A stretch of 56,907 nucleotides of DNA from JAYFQF01 sp034927285 (GTDB lineage: Bacteria; Bacillota; Peptococcia; DRI-13; UBA5745), in NCBI GenBank assembly GCA_034927285.1, contig JAYFQF010000045.1, positions 1 to 56,907 of the forward strand, written 5' to 3'. Shown one piece after another: positions 8,190 through 15,521 of this stretch. The notes beneath the pieces are model-generated. The model was not told the origin of the DNA. It did not search any database and saw nothing but the letters and a program-made list of their open reading frames with translations. Numbering within the stretch: position 1 is the first letter of the stretch; the number at the start of each line of letters is the position of its first letter. A program made the translations under genes and the position numbers.

Positions 8190-8561
8190 ATGAAAGTAAC
8201 GGGCCGCCATGTGTTAGCCGAAATCCACGATTGCGACATGGATTTGTTGAAGGATCTTCCCAAAGTGGAAGCCTGCGTGTTGGATCTGATTAAGGAAAAC
8301 GGCATGACTGTCGAGGACAAAGCCTTTTGTCAGTTTAATTCCGAGGGAGTCAGCGGGGTGGTGATCATCCCCAAGACAAACATGACGATTCATACTTGGC
8401 CTGCTGGACGCAGAGCCACTGTAGACCTGTTTACCTGCAGCGAAGAGCTGGATATGATGGTCCAATGCCGCAGTCTGGTAGAAAAGCTGGGCGCCAGCTA
8501 TATGACCGCTCAGTCGGATACCCGGGAAATCGAAGTTGGAGCTCTGGCCTTCGCGGTTTAA
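8190..8561 (+). CDS. speD: SpeD-family protein (AdoMet decarboxylase-like) with altered processing site
   Basis: A 123-residue member of the small prokaryotic S-adenosylmethionine decarboxylase family. The framework is intact: GRHVLAEIHDCD at the start, EGVSGVVII, TIHTWP and VDLFTCS. Known family members cut themselves at a Glu-Ser bond and turn that Ser (Ser63 in the Thermotoga enzyme) into the pyruvoyl cofactor. Here positions 61-65 read PKTNM, so Glu62 is Lys and Ser63 is Thr, while His68 and Cys83 are kept. The protein should therefore not mature in the usual way. It has its own strong promoter and no spermidine synthase neighbour. It may be a changed-function or inactive homologue. Confidence 0.85.
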   Translation: MKVTGRHVLAEIHDCDMDLLKDLPKVEACVLDLIKENGMTVEDKAFCQFNSEGVSGVVIIPKTNMTIHTWPAGRRATVDLFTCSEELDMMVQCRSLVEKLGASYMTAQSDTREIEVGALAFAV

Positions 8562-8622
8562 TTCTTAGGAGGGATTTTTATTTTATCCGACCGACGAAGT
8601 AAGTTAAAACCGAAAAAATAAG

Positions 8623-8661
8623 CGCCTGTTGTTTGGAGAAAACAGCAGGCGTTTATTTTTT
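8623..8661 (+). terminator. Intrinsic terminator after speD
   Basis: A 12-bp stem (8623-8634 with 8640-8651) followed by TTTATTTTTTT. It lies between convergent genes. Confidence 0.85.
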
Positions 8662-8675
8662 TGCCGTATCGCTTT

Positions 8676-9650
8676 TTAACGGACGGGAGAAGGGAGGGAA
8701 GGGCGGAGACGGCGGCGGAAAGCCCGGGGATCTGCCAGCAGTGTCTCCGGAATCCAGACCAGGCGGATTTTTTCCTTTTTCAGCCATAGACTGTCCCGGC
8801 AGCAGGTTTTCGGCTCTTCGCCCAGGCGCAGGGCCAGACGCAGGCGGGGCAGATAAGCGTCGAAGGAACAGCCCCGGAAGGACCATTCGGTCAGCAGAGT
8901 TTCACCGGGGAAAACCCAGGCCAATAGCCTTGCCAGCCTTTTTTGGGGCGGCTCCGGCGCCGGCGGCGGGAAAGGAAGATGCGTTCCGGCGGCAGTCTCC
9001 CCCGGGGTTGGATCTGCCGGGGCAAGGGAGCCTGAAGAAAAGGAGTCTGCCGAAAGGGCAGCTGGGGAAAGGGAGTCCGAGGAGAGAGCGTTTGAGGGAG
9101 ATTCTGTGGAAAGAGGGGCTGAGGAGAGAGCGTCCGGGAAAGTAGAGTCTGAGGCGAGAACGTCCGGAGGAAGAGAATCTGTGGAAAGAGCGTTTGCGGA
9201 AATTATGTCTGCGGTAAGAGAATCCGGGCGGCCGGCGTCCGGGGGATGGGACTCCGGGAGAAAAGAGGATTCCCCCTTGAGCGGATCAAAAAAAGGAGCT
9301 GAATCCGCTTCAGCCGGGCAGCCGCGCAGGGCCAGGGTATGCCTGGCGAAGAGAAGCTGGATTGCGTTCAGGCAAAAGCCCACGGTTTCCGCGTCGGCGG
9401 CTTCCTTTTCCGCCGCCGGCTGAGCCAGACGCTGCAAAAACAATTGCTGCACCATCTGCCAAAGCAATTCCGGCTGATTTTCCACCAAAGGCAGAAGGAG
9501 GGGAAGCAGGGCGGAAAATGTCAAAAAAAGCTGATTATCCCCGGCGGCCAGAGCCGGATCCCGCCGGGCTTCCTGCTGATGAAACCCGGTCAGCCGGCTA
9601 AGGATTGCGTCGACGGAAGCCAGGATCCGCTTCTCCTCAAAGGTGGTCAT
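8676..9650 (-). CDS. Unrecognised protein with Ser/Ala/Asp repeat linker
   Basis: A 324-residue protein I cannot assign. Residues 1-110 are predicted helical (LTFSALLPLLLPLVENQPELLWQ). Residues about 130-215 are a degenerate five-residue repeat of the type S-x-D-x-L (DSLPPD, DALSSA, SDSLSP). The last 90 residues form a second, basic domain (ARLLAWVFPGETLLTEWSF). The ATG is preceded by AAGGAG eleven bases upstream, which supports a real gene. It is cytoplasmic by the absence of a signal. A plus-strand open frame over part of it is taken as a by-product of the GC-rich repeat. It lies convergent to speD and divergent from the tRNA array. Confidence 0.6.
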   Translation of the reverse strand: MTTFEEKRILASVDAILSRLTGFHQQEARRDPALAAGDNQLFLTFSALLPLLLPLVENQPELLWQMVQQLFLQRLAQPAAEKEAADAETVGFCLNAIQLLFARHTLALRGCPAEADSAPFFDPLKGESSFLPESHPPDAGRPDSLTADIISANALSTDSLPPDVLASDSTFPDALSSAPLSTESPSNALSSDSLSPAALSADSFSSGSLAPADPTPGETAAGTHLPFPPPAPEPPQKRLARLLAWVFPGETLLTEWSFRGCSFDAYLPRLRLALRLGEEPKTCCRDSLWLKKEKIRLVWIPETLLADPRAFRRRLRPSLPSPVR

Positions 9651-9731
9651 AAAAGCATCAACTCCTTATTAATAATTGGATGATGATCCGGATAAGCTAG
9701 TACAGATTACAAAATATTTTATTAAAACTAC

Positions 9732-9760
9732 TTGACGAATATGCCTTTGTTTGCTAAAAT
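9732..9760 (+). promoter_or_regulatory. Promoter of the seven-tRNA array
   Basis: TTGACG (9732-9737), 17-bp spacer, TAAAAT (9755-9760), 19 bp before the first tRNA. Confidence 0.75.
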
Positions 9761-9778
9761 ACATTTTGTCACGTCAAG

Positions 9779-9855
9779 CGGGGCATAGCGCAGTTTGGTA
9801 GCGCACCTGGTTTGGGACCAGGGGGTCGGGGGTTCGAATCCCTCTGCCCCGACCA
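9779..9855 (+). tRNA. tRNA-Pro (TGG)
   Basis: Acceptor CGGGGCA pairs with TGCCCCG; anticodon stem CCTGG/CCAGG encloses TTTGGGA, giving anticodon TGG. CCA encoded. First gene of the array. Confidence 0.95.
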
Positions 9856-9885
9856 TAATTCAGGTGTGATGGGATAGATCCATTT

Positions 9886-9960
9886 GGCCCGGTGGTCAAG
9901 AGGTTAAGACACGGCCCTTTCAAGGCTGTAACACGGGTTCGATTCCCGTCCGGGTCACCA
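9886..9960 (+). tRNA. tRNA-Glu (TTC)
   Basis: Acceptor GGCCCGG pairs with CCGGGTC; anticodon loop CTTTCAA gives TTC. CCA encoded. Confidence 0.94.
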
Positions 9961-9984
9961 AAATTCTTTGACAGTTTCATACGC

Positions 9985-10061
9985 GGAGCCGTGGTGTAGT
10001 GGCCTAACATGCCTGCCTGTCACGCAGGAGATCGCGAGTTCGACTCTCGTCGGCTCCGCCA
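9985..10061 (+). tRNA. tRNA-Asp (GTC)
   Basis: Acceptor GGAGCCG pairs with CGGCTCC; anticodon stem CCTGC/GCAGG encloses CTGTCAC, giving GTC. CCA encoded. Confidence 0.95.
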
Positions 10062-10068
10062 TTTTCTT

Positions 10069-10144
10069 GCCGACGTAGCTCAATTGGCAGAGCAGCTGAT
10101 TTGTAATCAGCAGGTTGCGGGTTCGAGTCCCATCGTCGGCTCCA
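10069..10144 (+). tRNA. tRNA-Thr (TGT)
   Basis: Acceptor GCCGACG pairs with CGTCGGC; anticodon stem GCTGA/TCAGC encloses TTTGTAA, giving TGT. CCA encoded. Confidence 0.95.
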
Positions 10145-10174
10145 GTGAATATCATAGAGGTATATCCATATCAT

Positions 10175-10260
10175 GGAGGGATTCCCGAGTTGGCCAAAGG
10201 GGGCAGACTGTAAATCTGCTGGCACTGCCTTCGAAGGTTCGAATCCTTCTCCCTCCACCA
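10175..10260 (+). tRNA. tRNA-Tyr (GTA)
   Basis: Acceptor GGAGGGA pairs with TCCCTCC; anticodon stem GCAGA/TCTGC encloses CTGTAAA, giving GTA. A long variable arm makes it a class II tRNA. CCA encoded. Confidence 0.95.
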
Positions 10261-10273
10261 CTTTTACTTACTA

Positions 10274-10349
10274 TGGGGTGTAGCCAAGTTGGTAAGGCAA
10301 CGGACTCTGACTCCGTCATACCTAGGTTCGAGTCCTAGCACCCCAGCCA
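10274..10349 (+). tRNA. tRNA-Gln (CTG)
   Basis: Acceptor TGGGGTG pairs with CACCCCA; anticodon stem ACGGA/TCCGT encloses CTCTGAC, giving CTG. CCA encoded. Confidence 0.93.
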
Positions 10350-10378
10350 TTTTGTTATCAAGATTCTTTATCATATAT

Positions 10379-10465
10379 GCGGTCGTGGCGGAATTGGCAG
10401 ACGCGCTAGATTCAGGTTCTAGTGCTCGCAAGGGCATGGAGGTTCAAGTCCTCTCGACCGCACCA
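10379..10465 (+). tRNA. tRNA-Leu (CAG)
   Basis: Acceptor GCGGTCG pairs with CGACCGC; anticodon stem CTAGA/TCTAG encloses TTCAGGT, giving CAG. Long variable arm. CCA encoded. Last gene of the array. Confidence 0.95.
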
Positions 10466-10477
10466 CTCCAAAAGTTA

Positions 10478-10517
10478 AGCGTACCAAGGGTTTCAGACCT
10501 TTGGTACGCTTTTTTTG
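10478..10517 (+). terminator. Terminator of the tRNA array
   Basis: A 14-bp stem (left arm from 10478, right arm ending 10510, one G-T pair) followed by seven more T residues. Confidence 0.9.
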
Positions 10518-10879
10518 TTTGTGTGGGCAGAAAGTGATATTTATAAAACGGTGCCCAACTTGGCTATTTGCGTTTGAAGCGTCCGAGAGTCTGGCGATTG
10601 GAAATGGAATTATCCGGAAGGCATTATAAATTAATCCGATTTATACTATTTCATTTATTTAATATTTCCATTTGATTTATGTCGAAAAAAGTGTGACAAT
10701 TTGAAAATATAGACGGTTGGTAATAAAAAAGGGAAAAATGCGCCCGAAAGCGGAAAAGGCGGCGGATTGACCGGTCCGCAAAAGGCAGGCGGATTTTTTC
10801 TCAGGGGACTTGCCGGCCTTTTTATTTTTGGCAAAAGGCCGGAACAGGAAAATGAATGAAAACGAACAGGGAGGTAATG
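10511..10879 (+). promoter_or_regulatory. Long leader with terminator-like and competing hairpins
   Basis: No gene is seen in this 369-base gap. It is AT-rich to about 10740, where a promoter probably lies, though I find no clear -35/-10 pair. Then TCCGC (10775-10779) can pair either with GCGGA upstream (10762-10766) or with GCGGA downstream (10789-10793), the latter followed by six T, as in an attenuator. A second perfect 10-bp inverted repeat follows (10813-10822 with 10833-10842). These structures end about 40 bases before the reductase start and suggest control of that operon by premature termination. Confidence 0.4.
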
Positions 10880-12151
10880 ATGACAGACTATCGTAAAATG
10901 TGGCGGGACCTGGGTATGGATCTTGAATCTCACGATGTGCTGTGCAGTGTGTTGCCTACAGCCTTTGGCGACACCTATCTTTCCCAGAAAGACCGGCCGG
11001 AGGGCATGGCCTTCTATGATTTTGTGGTGTCGGAGATCCATGGCGTGCGGCCGGCGGAATTGATGGAACATCAGAAAAAAGGCGGCAAGGTATTCGGAAC
11101 CTTCTGTATCTATGTGCCCGACGAGATCGTGTTTGCCGCCGGCGGCATTGCCACCGGCCTTTGCGGCGGTTCCCAGTTCTGGGTGCCGGACGGGGAAAGA
11201 GTGCTGCCGAAAAGTGTCTGCCCCCTCATCAAGGCATCCGTGGGGGCCCGGGTGGGAAAGACCTGTCCATTCTTCCGGATTGCCGATATGTATGTCGGCG
11301 AAACCACCTGTGACGGCAAGAAAAAAGCCTGGGAGATCCTGGAGGAGGAGGTCCCCGTCCACGTGATGGATATCCCGCAGATGAAGCGGGAAAAGGATGT
11401 GGAGAAGTGGGCCGGCGAGATCGGGACGTTCCTGGAGGTTGTGGAAGAGTTTACCGGAAACAAGGTTACGCCGGAAAAGCTGGCGGAAGCCATTAAACTG
11501 ATCAACAATAAGCGCAGGGCCCTGGCCCGGGTATATGAGTGTCGTAAGGCCGATCCTGTGCCCATCAGCGGCAAGGACGCCCTCTTAATGATGCAGATCG
11601 CGTTTTACGACGACCCCGTCCGTTGTGCCGAGATGGCAGACAAGCTGGCCGATGAGCTGGAGCAGCGTGTAAAAGAGGGCAGGGGGGTATTCCCCCAAGG
11701 CACTAAACGTATCCTGATCACCGGTACGCCTATGGCCATCCCCAACTGGAAACTGCATCATATCGTCGAGACCTCCGGCGCCGCCGTGGTCTGCGAGGAG
11801 ATGTGCACCGGCACCCGCTACTTTGAAAACCTGGCGGACGAAAGCCGCACCACACTGAAAGACCAGATCAGGGCCCTGGCGGAGCGGTACATGAAAACCA
11901 ACTGTGCCTGTTTTACGCCCAACAAAGGCCGTATCGAGGATATCCTCCGGCTGGCCAGGGAATATAAGGCAGACGGCGTCATCGACGCCAACCTCAAATT
12001 CTGTACCCTTTATGATGTGGAAGGCCGCGACGTGGAACGGGCGTTAAAAGAAGCGGGCATTCCGGTACTGGGCCTGGAGACGGACTATACCGATACCGAC
12101 GCGGAACAGCTCCGCACCCGTGTAGGCGCTTTTGTGGAAATGCTGGGCTGA
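10880..12151 (+). CDS. Double-cubane cluster reductase (2-hydroxyacyl-CoA dehydratase D family, YjiM-like)
   Basis: A 423-residue iron-sulfur protein of the HgdB/YjiM family. Conserved cysteine segments are visible: VFGTFCIYVP, VCPLIKAS, KTCPFFRIAD, GETTCDGKKKAWE in the N-terminal half, then EEMCTGTRYF and KFCTLYDVEGRDVE in the second half. Proteins of this kind carry a double-cubane [8Fe-9S] cluster charged by an ATP-dependent activase and reduce difficult substrates at very low potential. Here the partner activase is two genes downstream and a single dehydratase-like subunit is present, as in double-cubane proteins and unlike two-subunit dehydratases. ATG 10880 follows GGGAGG at good spacing; 10877 and 10856 are alternatives. 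The physiological substrate is unknown. Confidence 0.85.
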   Translation: MTDYRKMWRDLGMDLESHDVLCSVLPTAFGDTYLSQKDRPEGMAFYDFVVSEIHGVRPAELMEHQKKGGKVFGTFCIYVPDEIVFAAGGIATGLCGGSQFWVPDGERVLPKSVCPLIKASVGARVGKTCPFFRIADMYVGETTCDGKKKAWEILEEEVPVHVMDIPQMKREKDVEKWAGEIGTFLEVVEEFTGNKVTPEKLAEAIKLINNKRRALARVYECRKADPVPISGKDALLMMQIAFYDDPVRCAEMADKLADELEQRVKEGRGVFPQGTKRILITGTPMAIPNWKLHHIVETSGAAVVCEEMCTGTRYFENLADESRTTLKDQIRALAERYMKTNCACFTPNKGRIEDILRLAREYKADGVIDANLKFCTLYDVEGRDVERALKEAGIPVLGLETDYTDTDAEQLRTRVGAFVEMLG

Positions 12152-12417
12152 TGGATAAGCGGCCGGAGGATTACTATGTGCTCTTCCACAATCATACGGA
12201 AGGCATGAAGCTGTATCAATACATACGGGCCCGGGGGATTGCGGTGAGGATATCTCCCGCGCCCCGGGCTGCTTCGGTTTGCTGCGGTATGTCGCTGTTG
12301 GTGGAGGAGGAGATGATCGGGGCGGTCCGGCTTTGTATCCGGGAATCGGGTATCGCAATTCAGAAAATTGTTAAGCTGCCCAGGACCATCGATCCGGGCC
12401 GGGATAAATTCTGCTGA
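12151..12417 (+). CDS. DUF3343 family small protein
   Basis: An 88-residue protein with the DUF3343 pattern: YYVLFHNHTEGMKLYQYIR at the start and SVCCGMSLLVEEE in the middle. It overlaps the stop of the reductase gene by one base (TGATG) and precedes the activase. Small DUF3343 proteins recur beside activase/dehydratase pairs; the paired cysteines and the context suggest help in cluster assembly or electron transfer, but no function is established. Confidence 0.8.
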   Translation: MDKRPEDYYVLFHNHTEGMKLYQYIRARGIAVRISPAPRAASVCCGMSLLVEEEMIGAVRLCIRESGIAIQKIVKLPRTIDPGRDKFC

Positions 12418-12456
12418 GAAAGGGTTTTTCAGGGAGGCCTGACAGGGGGCGGGAAA

Positions 12457-13251
12457 TTGCGCAAAAAATATTATATCGGCATAGATATCGGCTCTACGGC
12501 GGCGAAAGTCGTTGCCCTTGGCGAAAGGGAAATCCGTTTTGTGCTGCCCACAGGCTGGAGCAGTACGGAAACGGCCCGCAGCATCCGGGAAAGGCTGGAA
12601 GAAGAAGGCATATGCCTGGCGGATGGACTGGTGGTCTCCACCGGATACGGCCGGCGGGCGGTGGATTATGCCCATAAGCAGATCACGGAAATCACCTGCC
12701 ACGGCGCCGGCTGCGCCCGGACCCACCCCAATTGCACCATTATTGATGTGGGCGGGCAGGATACCAAAGTGATCCGGATCAGGAACGGCGCGGTGGACGA
12801 TTTCCTGATGAACGACAAATGTTCGGCAGGCACCGGCAAGTTTATCGAGGTTATGGCAAACCGGCTGGACTGCGGCATCGACCAGCTGTTTGAATTGGCG
12901 GCCCAGGGCCGGGTGCTGCCCATCAGTTCCCTGTGTACGGTGTTTGCCGAGTCCGAGATCATCGGGCATATCGGCGCCGGCCGGCGACGGGAGGATATCG
13001 CGGCAGGCATTGTGGACAGTGTGGCGGCTAAAGTCGGGCAAATGGCCGGAAAGCTGTCGGCGGAAAAGGACGTGCTGCTTACAGGGGGCTTGAGCCACCT
13101 GCCCTATTTTGCAAAAGCCCTGGGAGAAAAGCTTAAAATTTCCGTAACCGGCCTGGCCGACGGCAGATATGCCGGCGCGTACGGCGCGGCGCTGCTGGCC
13201 TGCCGGGAGGCGGAGACGGCAGCCCTTGGGCCGGCCGGAGAAAAGGAATAA
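12457..13251 (+). CDS. ATP-dependent activase of the double-cubane reductase (HgdC/YjiL-like)
   Basis: A 264-residue ASKHA-fold ATPase. The phosphate loops are GIDIGSTAAK and IIDVGGQDTK; the two cysteines that hold the intersubunit [4Fe-4S] cluster are in NDKCSAGTGKF and SLCTVFAESEII. It hydrolyses ATP to push one electron into the partner reductase. The start is TTG, supported by GGGGGCGGG just upstream. It forms an operon with the reductase and DUF3343 genes. Length matches the single-domain activases. Confidence 0.9.
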   Translation: MRKKYYIGIDIGSTAAKVVALGEREIRFVLPTGWSSTETARSIRERLEEEGICLADGLVVSTGYGRRAVDYAHKQITEITCHGAGCARTHPNCTIIDVGGQDTKVIRIRNGAVDDFLMNDKCSAGTGKFIEVMANRLDCGIDQLFELAAQGRVLPISSLCTVFAESEIIGHIGAGRRREDIAAGIVDSVAAKVGQMAGKLSAEKDVLLTGGLSHLPYFAKALGEKLKISVTGLADGRYAGAYGAALLACREAETAALGPAGEKE

Positions 13252-13265
13252 ATAATCGATAAACA

Positions 13266-13302
13266 ATCACCTTGGCCGAAAGCGGTATCCGGCCAAGGTG
13301 AT
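13266..13302. terminator. Hairpin terminator between convergent genes
   Basis: A 12-bp perfect stem (13266-13277 with 13291-13302) with a T-rich stretch after it, right behind the activase and in front of a leftward gene. Confidence 0.65.
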
Positions 13303-13333
13303 TTGCTTTTATACAAGGTGATTTGCTTCTATA
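13294..13333. repeat. Tandem 20-bp duplication
   Basis: caaggtgatttgcttttata (13294-13313) is repeated at 13314-13333 with one change. The first copy includes the right arm of the terminator hairpin. Confidence 0.85.
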
Positions 13334-13388
13334 GGGGAAAGGGACCGCCCGGAGGCCGGTGCCGGGAAAAACCGGCACTGTTAGTCCG

Positions 13389-13985
13389 TTAGTCCGCCGT
13401 CTTTTGTTTCTCCGCCAGTTCCCTGATCACGTGGACTACGGTGTCCAGCCCCAGGCCGCTATTAATGGACAGGTCGTAGTTCTGACACCTGCCCCATTCA
13501 CCGGAAGCGAAATAATTATAATAGGAAGCCCGGTCCTTATCCTGTCTGAGAATGTAAGAACGGACATCTTCCAGGTCCAGGCCGTAAAACTCCTTGACCC
13601 GGCGGATCCGCTCTTCCAGAGGAGCGTGGATAAAGACATGAAGGCAATGAGGCTGCTCCGCCAAAACGTAGTCGGCGCACCGGCCCACGATGATGCAGGA
13701 GCCTTCTTTGGCTACTTTTTTGATGATGTTGGATTGAGCGATAAATACCTGATCCGACATGGGCAGGTTCTGCGGCGCATTAAAATAGAGATTGGCCAGG
13801 AAGCCGCTGGTGCGCTTCTGCTCGTTTTCCCGGATAAACTCTTCGGAAAAACCGGTTTCTTCAGCGGCCATGGCGATCAGCTCTTTATCATAAAACGGGA
13901 TGCCCAGTTCCTGGGCCAGACGGCGGCCCACCAGGCGCCCTCCGGAGCCAAACTCACGGCCTATCGTAATAACGGGATATGTCAT
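13389..13985 (-). CDS. Cytidylate kinase-like family protein
   Basis: A 198-residue P-loop protein of the cytidylate kinase-like group. The nucleotide loop is GREFGSGGRLVGRRLAQELG, followed by FYDKELI, IIVGRCADYVL and a lid-like basic stretch PLEERIRRVKEFYGL. This group is widespread in anaerobic Firmicutes beside the true cmk gene, and its substrate is not proven. The gene stands alone, convergent with the activase operon and divergent from the CorA gene. Confidence 0.82.
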   Translation of the reverse strand: MTYPVITIGREFGSGGRLVGRRLAQELGIPFYDKELIAMAAEETGFSEEFIRENEQKRTSGFLANLYFNAPQNLPMSDQVFIAQSNIIKKVAKEGSCIIVGRCADYVLAEQPHCLHVFIHAPLEERIRRVKEFYGLDLEDVRSYILRQDKDRASYYNYFASGEWGRCQNYDLSINSGLGLDTVVHVIRELAEKQKTAD

Positions 13986-14093
13986 CGGACTGCCTCCTTA
14001 TGCTTTCCTTAACTCAAGGGATTTGAATATAAACTCAACGGGTTTTGAACATAGTATAAATTCTACTTCTTTTGGTCTTGTCCTGCCGGGGAA

Positions 14094-14126
14094 TTGACAA
14101 AGGCTCCCTGGGAAGGCTAGTATAAT
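14094..14126 (+). promoter_or_regulatory. Candidate promoter of the CorA-type gene
   Basis: TTGACA at 14094-14099 and TAGTATAAT ending at 14126. With TAGTAT as the -10 box the spacer is 18 bp; with TATAAT it is 21, which is long. Confidence 0.45.
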
Positions 14127-14150
14127 ATCTGAAGGAAGGTGAAAGACCGT

Positions 14151-15062
14151 ATGCACTGCTTTCTTCTGGAGAAAAAACTGAAAGAAGCGGTTCCGGGGCC
14201 GGAAAAACCGGCGGGCTGCGTACTGATTTTCGATAGTGCCGACAAAAAAGAAGGACGGCTGGCGGACTGGATCGAGCCTTCGTTTTTGCCGAAGCCGGAA
14301 AACGCCCACTTTTGCAAAGCCGAGGTGTATGTCGATCATTTAAACGGTACATTTTCCATACCTAAAAAAGACGGCTCCCCGGGGCGGATAAGTTTCTCCT
14401 ATTGCCTGGAAAAAGGGCGGGCAGCTTTTTTCGACGACTCCGGCGCGGCGCTGACCATGATAAAAAAGATCATGGAGACAAAAAGCTGGCAGACTCCCTC
14501 GGTAGGGGCTTTTTTCTATGCGTTTCTGGAGGAATTGGTAGAAAAGGACCTGTACCACCTGGAAAAGCTGGAGGAAAGGATCGTCAAGGCGGAAGAGTCG
14601 GTGGTGGAAGGGCACCTGGAGAACTTCGACAGGAGGATCATCATGATCCGCAAGGAAATCGTAGCCTTTCACCGCTATTATTCCCAGCTGATCCAAATCG
14701 GGCAGGAACTGCAGGAAAATGAAAACGGTTTCTTTTCCCGGGAAAGCCTGTCGGCGTTTAAACTCTTTACCGAGAGAAGCAGCCGGCTGCTCAGCGAAAC
14801 CTCAATGCTCAGGGAATATTCCATGCATGTCCGGGAGGTTTATCAGGCGCAGATTGATATCCGCCAAAATACCATTATGAAAGTGCTGACCGTGGTGACG
14901 GCGGTATTTTTGCCGCTTTCCCTGATCACCAGCTGGTACGGTATGAATTTTGCGTACATGCCGGAACTGCGCTGGCGTTACGGTTATCCCCTGATCGTGA
15001 TCGTCAGCGCCGCGGTGGTGGCCGTCTGCCTGTGGATCTGCAAAAAGAAAAGGTTTTTCTGA
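14151..15062 (+). CDS. corA: CorA-family divalent cation transporter
   Basis: A 303-residue membrane transporter of the CorA type. A mixed N-terminal cytoplasmic domain is followed by long helices (LEKLEERIVKAEESVVEGHL) and two C-terminal membrane segments. The first membrane segment ends in the signature WYGMNF (GMN) that forms the pore mouth, and the second is near the C-terminus before a basic tail. It likely moves Mg2+ or Co2+ down the gradient. I prefer ATG 14151 with AAGGAAGG eleven bases upstream; GTG 14139 is in frame but overlaps the ribosome site. Confidence 0.88.
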   Translation: MHCFLLEKKLKEAVPGPEKPAGCVLIFDSADKKEGRLADWIEPSFLPKPENAHFCKAEVYVDHLNGTFSIPKKDGSPGRISFSYCLEKGRAAFFDDSGAALTMIKKIMETKSWQTPSVGAFFYAFLEELVEKDLYHLEKLEERIVKAEESVVEGHLENFDRRIIMIRKEIVAFHRYYSQLIQIGQELQENENGFFSRESLSAFKLFTERSSRLLSETSMLREYSMHVREVYQAQIDIRQNTIMKVLTVVTAVFLPLSLITSWYGMNFAYMPELRWRYGYPLIVIVSAAVVAVCLWICKKKRFF

Positions 15063-15114
15063 CCCATCATCCGTTGAAAAGGTTCGGGAAAAAGCAAAAA
15101 ATTTTCATTTGAAG

Positions 15115-15209
15115 CCGGTTTAATTTAGATAAACCGGTTTAATTTAGATAAACCGGTGAAATTAAGATAAGCCGGTGAAATTAAGATAAACCGGTGAAAT
15201 TAAGATAAG
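15115..15209. repeat. Five tandem 19-bp repeats
   Basis: Five units with exact 19-bp period: two of ccggtttaatttagataaa, then three of ccggtgaaattaagataag/a. The two subtypes differ at a few fixed positions. A partial CCGGC follows. There are no spacers, so it is not CRISPR. Confidence 0.95.
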
Positions 15210-15218
15210 CCGGCAACA

Positions 15219-15265
15219 AAAAAAGGCTTGCGGCAAGACGGAAATCTCACGGCAAACCTTTTTTT
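15219..15265. terminator. Bidirectional terminator-like hairpin
   Basis: A-rich left arm with aggcttgc pairs with gcaaaccttttttt (one mismatch). It can stop the CorA transcript on the plus strand and the small gene from the right on the minus strand. Confidence 0.6.
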
Positions 15266-15326
15266 CACCGGACGTAAGGCTTTAGGCTGCCCCGGCGTTC
15301 CTTAACGGATCAGCAGGCCCGGGGGC

Positions 15327-15521
15327 TTATTTTCGCTCTTTGCCGCCGGGCAAGTCGATATCCGCCAGGTTTTCATAGGATTCGGCTTCCGCGTCGGTTT
15401 CCGGCGGAGTGGGTACCAGGCCGGTGCAATCCATGGAGGAGGTCACAACGGAGTTTTCAAATATGGGCCCCAGGTTGGGGCAATTCGAATGGGGGAGAGT
15501 TTTTTCCTTACGCTTATCCAT
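15327..15521 (-). CDS. Small acidic protein, unassigned
   Basis: A 64-residue protein, basic at the start (MDKRKEK), with NCPNLGPIFENSVVTSSMDC in the middle and an acidic end (PPETDAEAESYENLADIDLP). The minus-strand ATG is preceded by AGGAAGGA nine bases upstream, a good ribosome site, which is the main argument that it is real. No membrane segment. I do not recognise a named family. It ends next to a bidirectional terminator and has no partner gene. Confidence 0.5.
   Translation of the reverse strand: MDKRKEKTLPHSNCPNLGPIFENSVVTSSMDCTGLVPTPPETDAEAESYENLADIDLPGGKERK

Noticed and set aside
8633..9145. Plus-strand 170-residue frame opposite the repeat protein
   Set aside because: Low-complexity Gly/Pro/Arg text beginning inside the speD terminator; the minus-strand gene has a ribosome site.
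12085..13266. Long minus-strand open frame (393 residues) over the activase genes
   Set aside because: It is the mirror of GC-rich coding sequence, His/Gly/Pro-rich, without a ribosome site; the plus-strand genes have clear motifs.
15115..15209. CRISPR array
   Set aside because: The repeats are directly adjacent with no spacers, and no cas genes are present.
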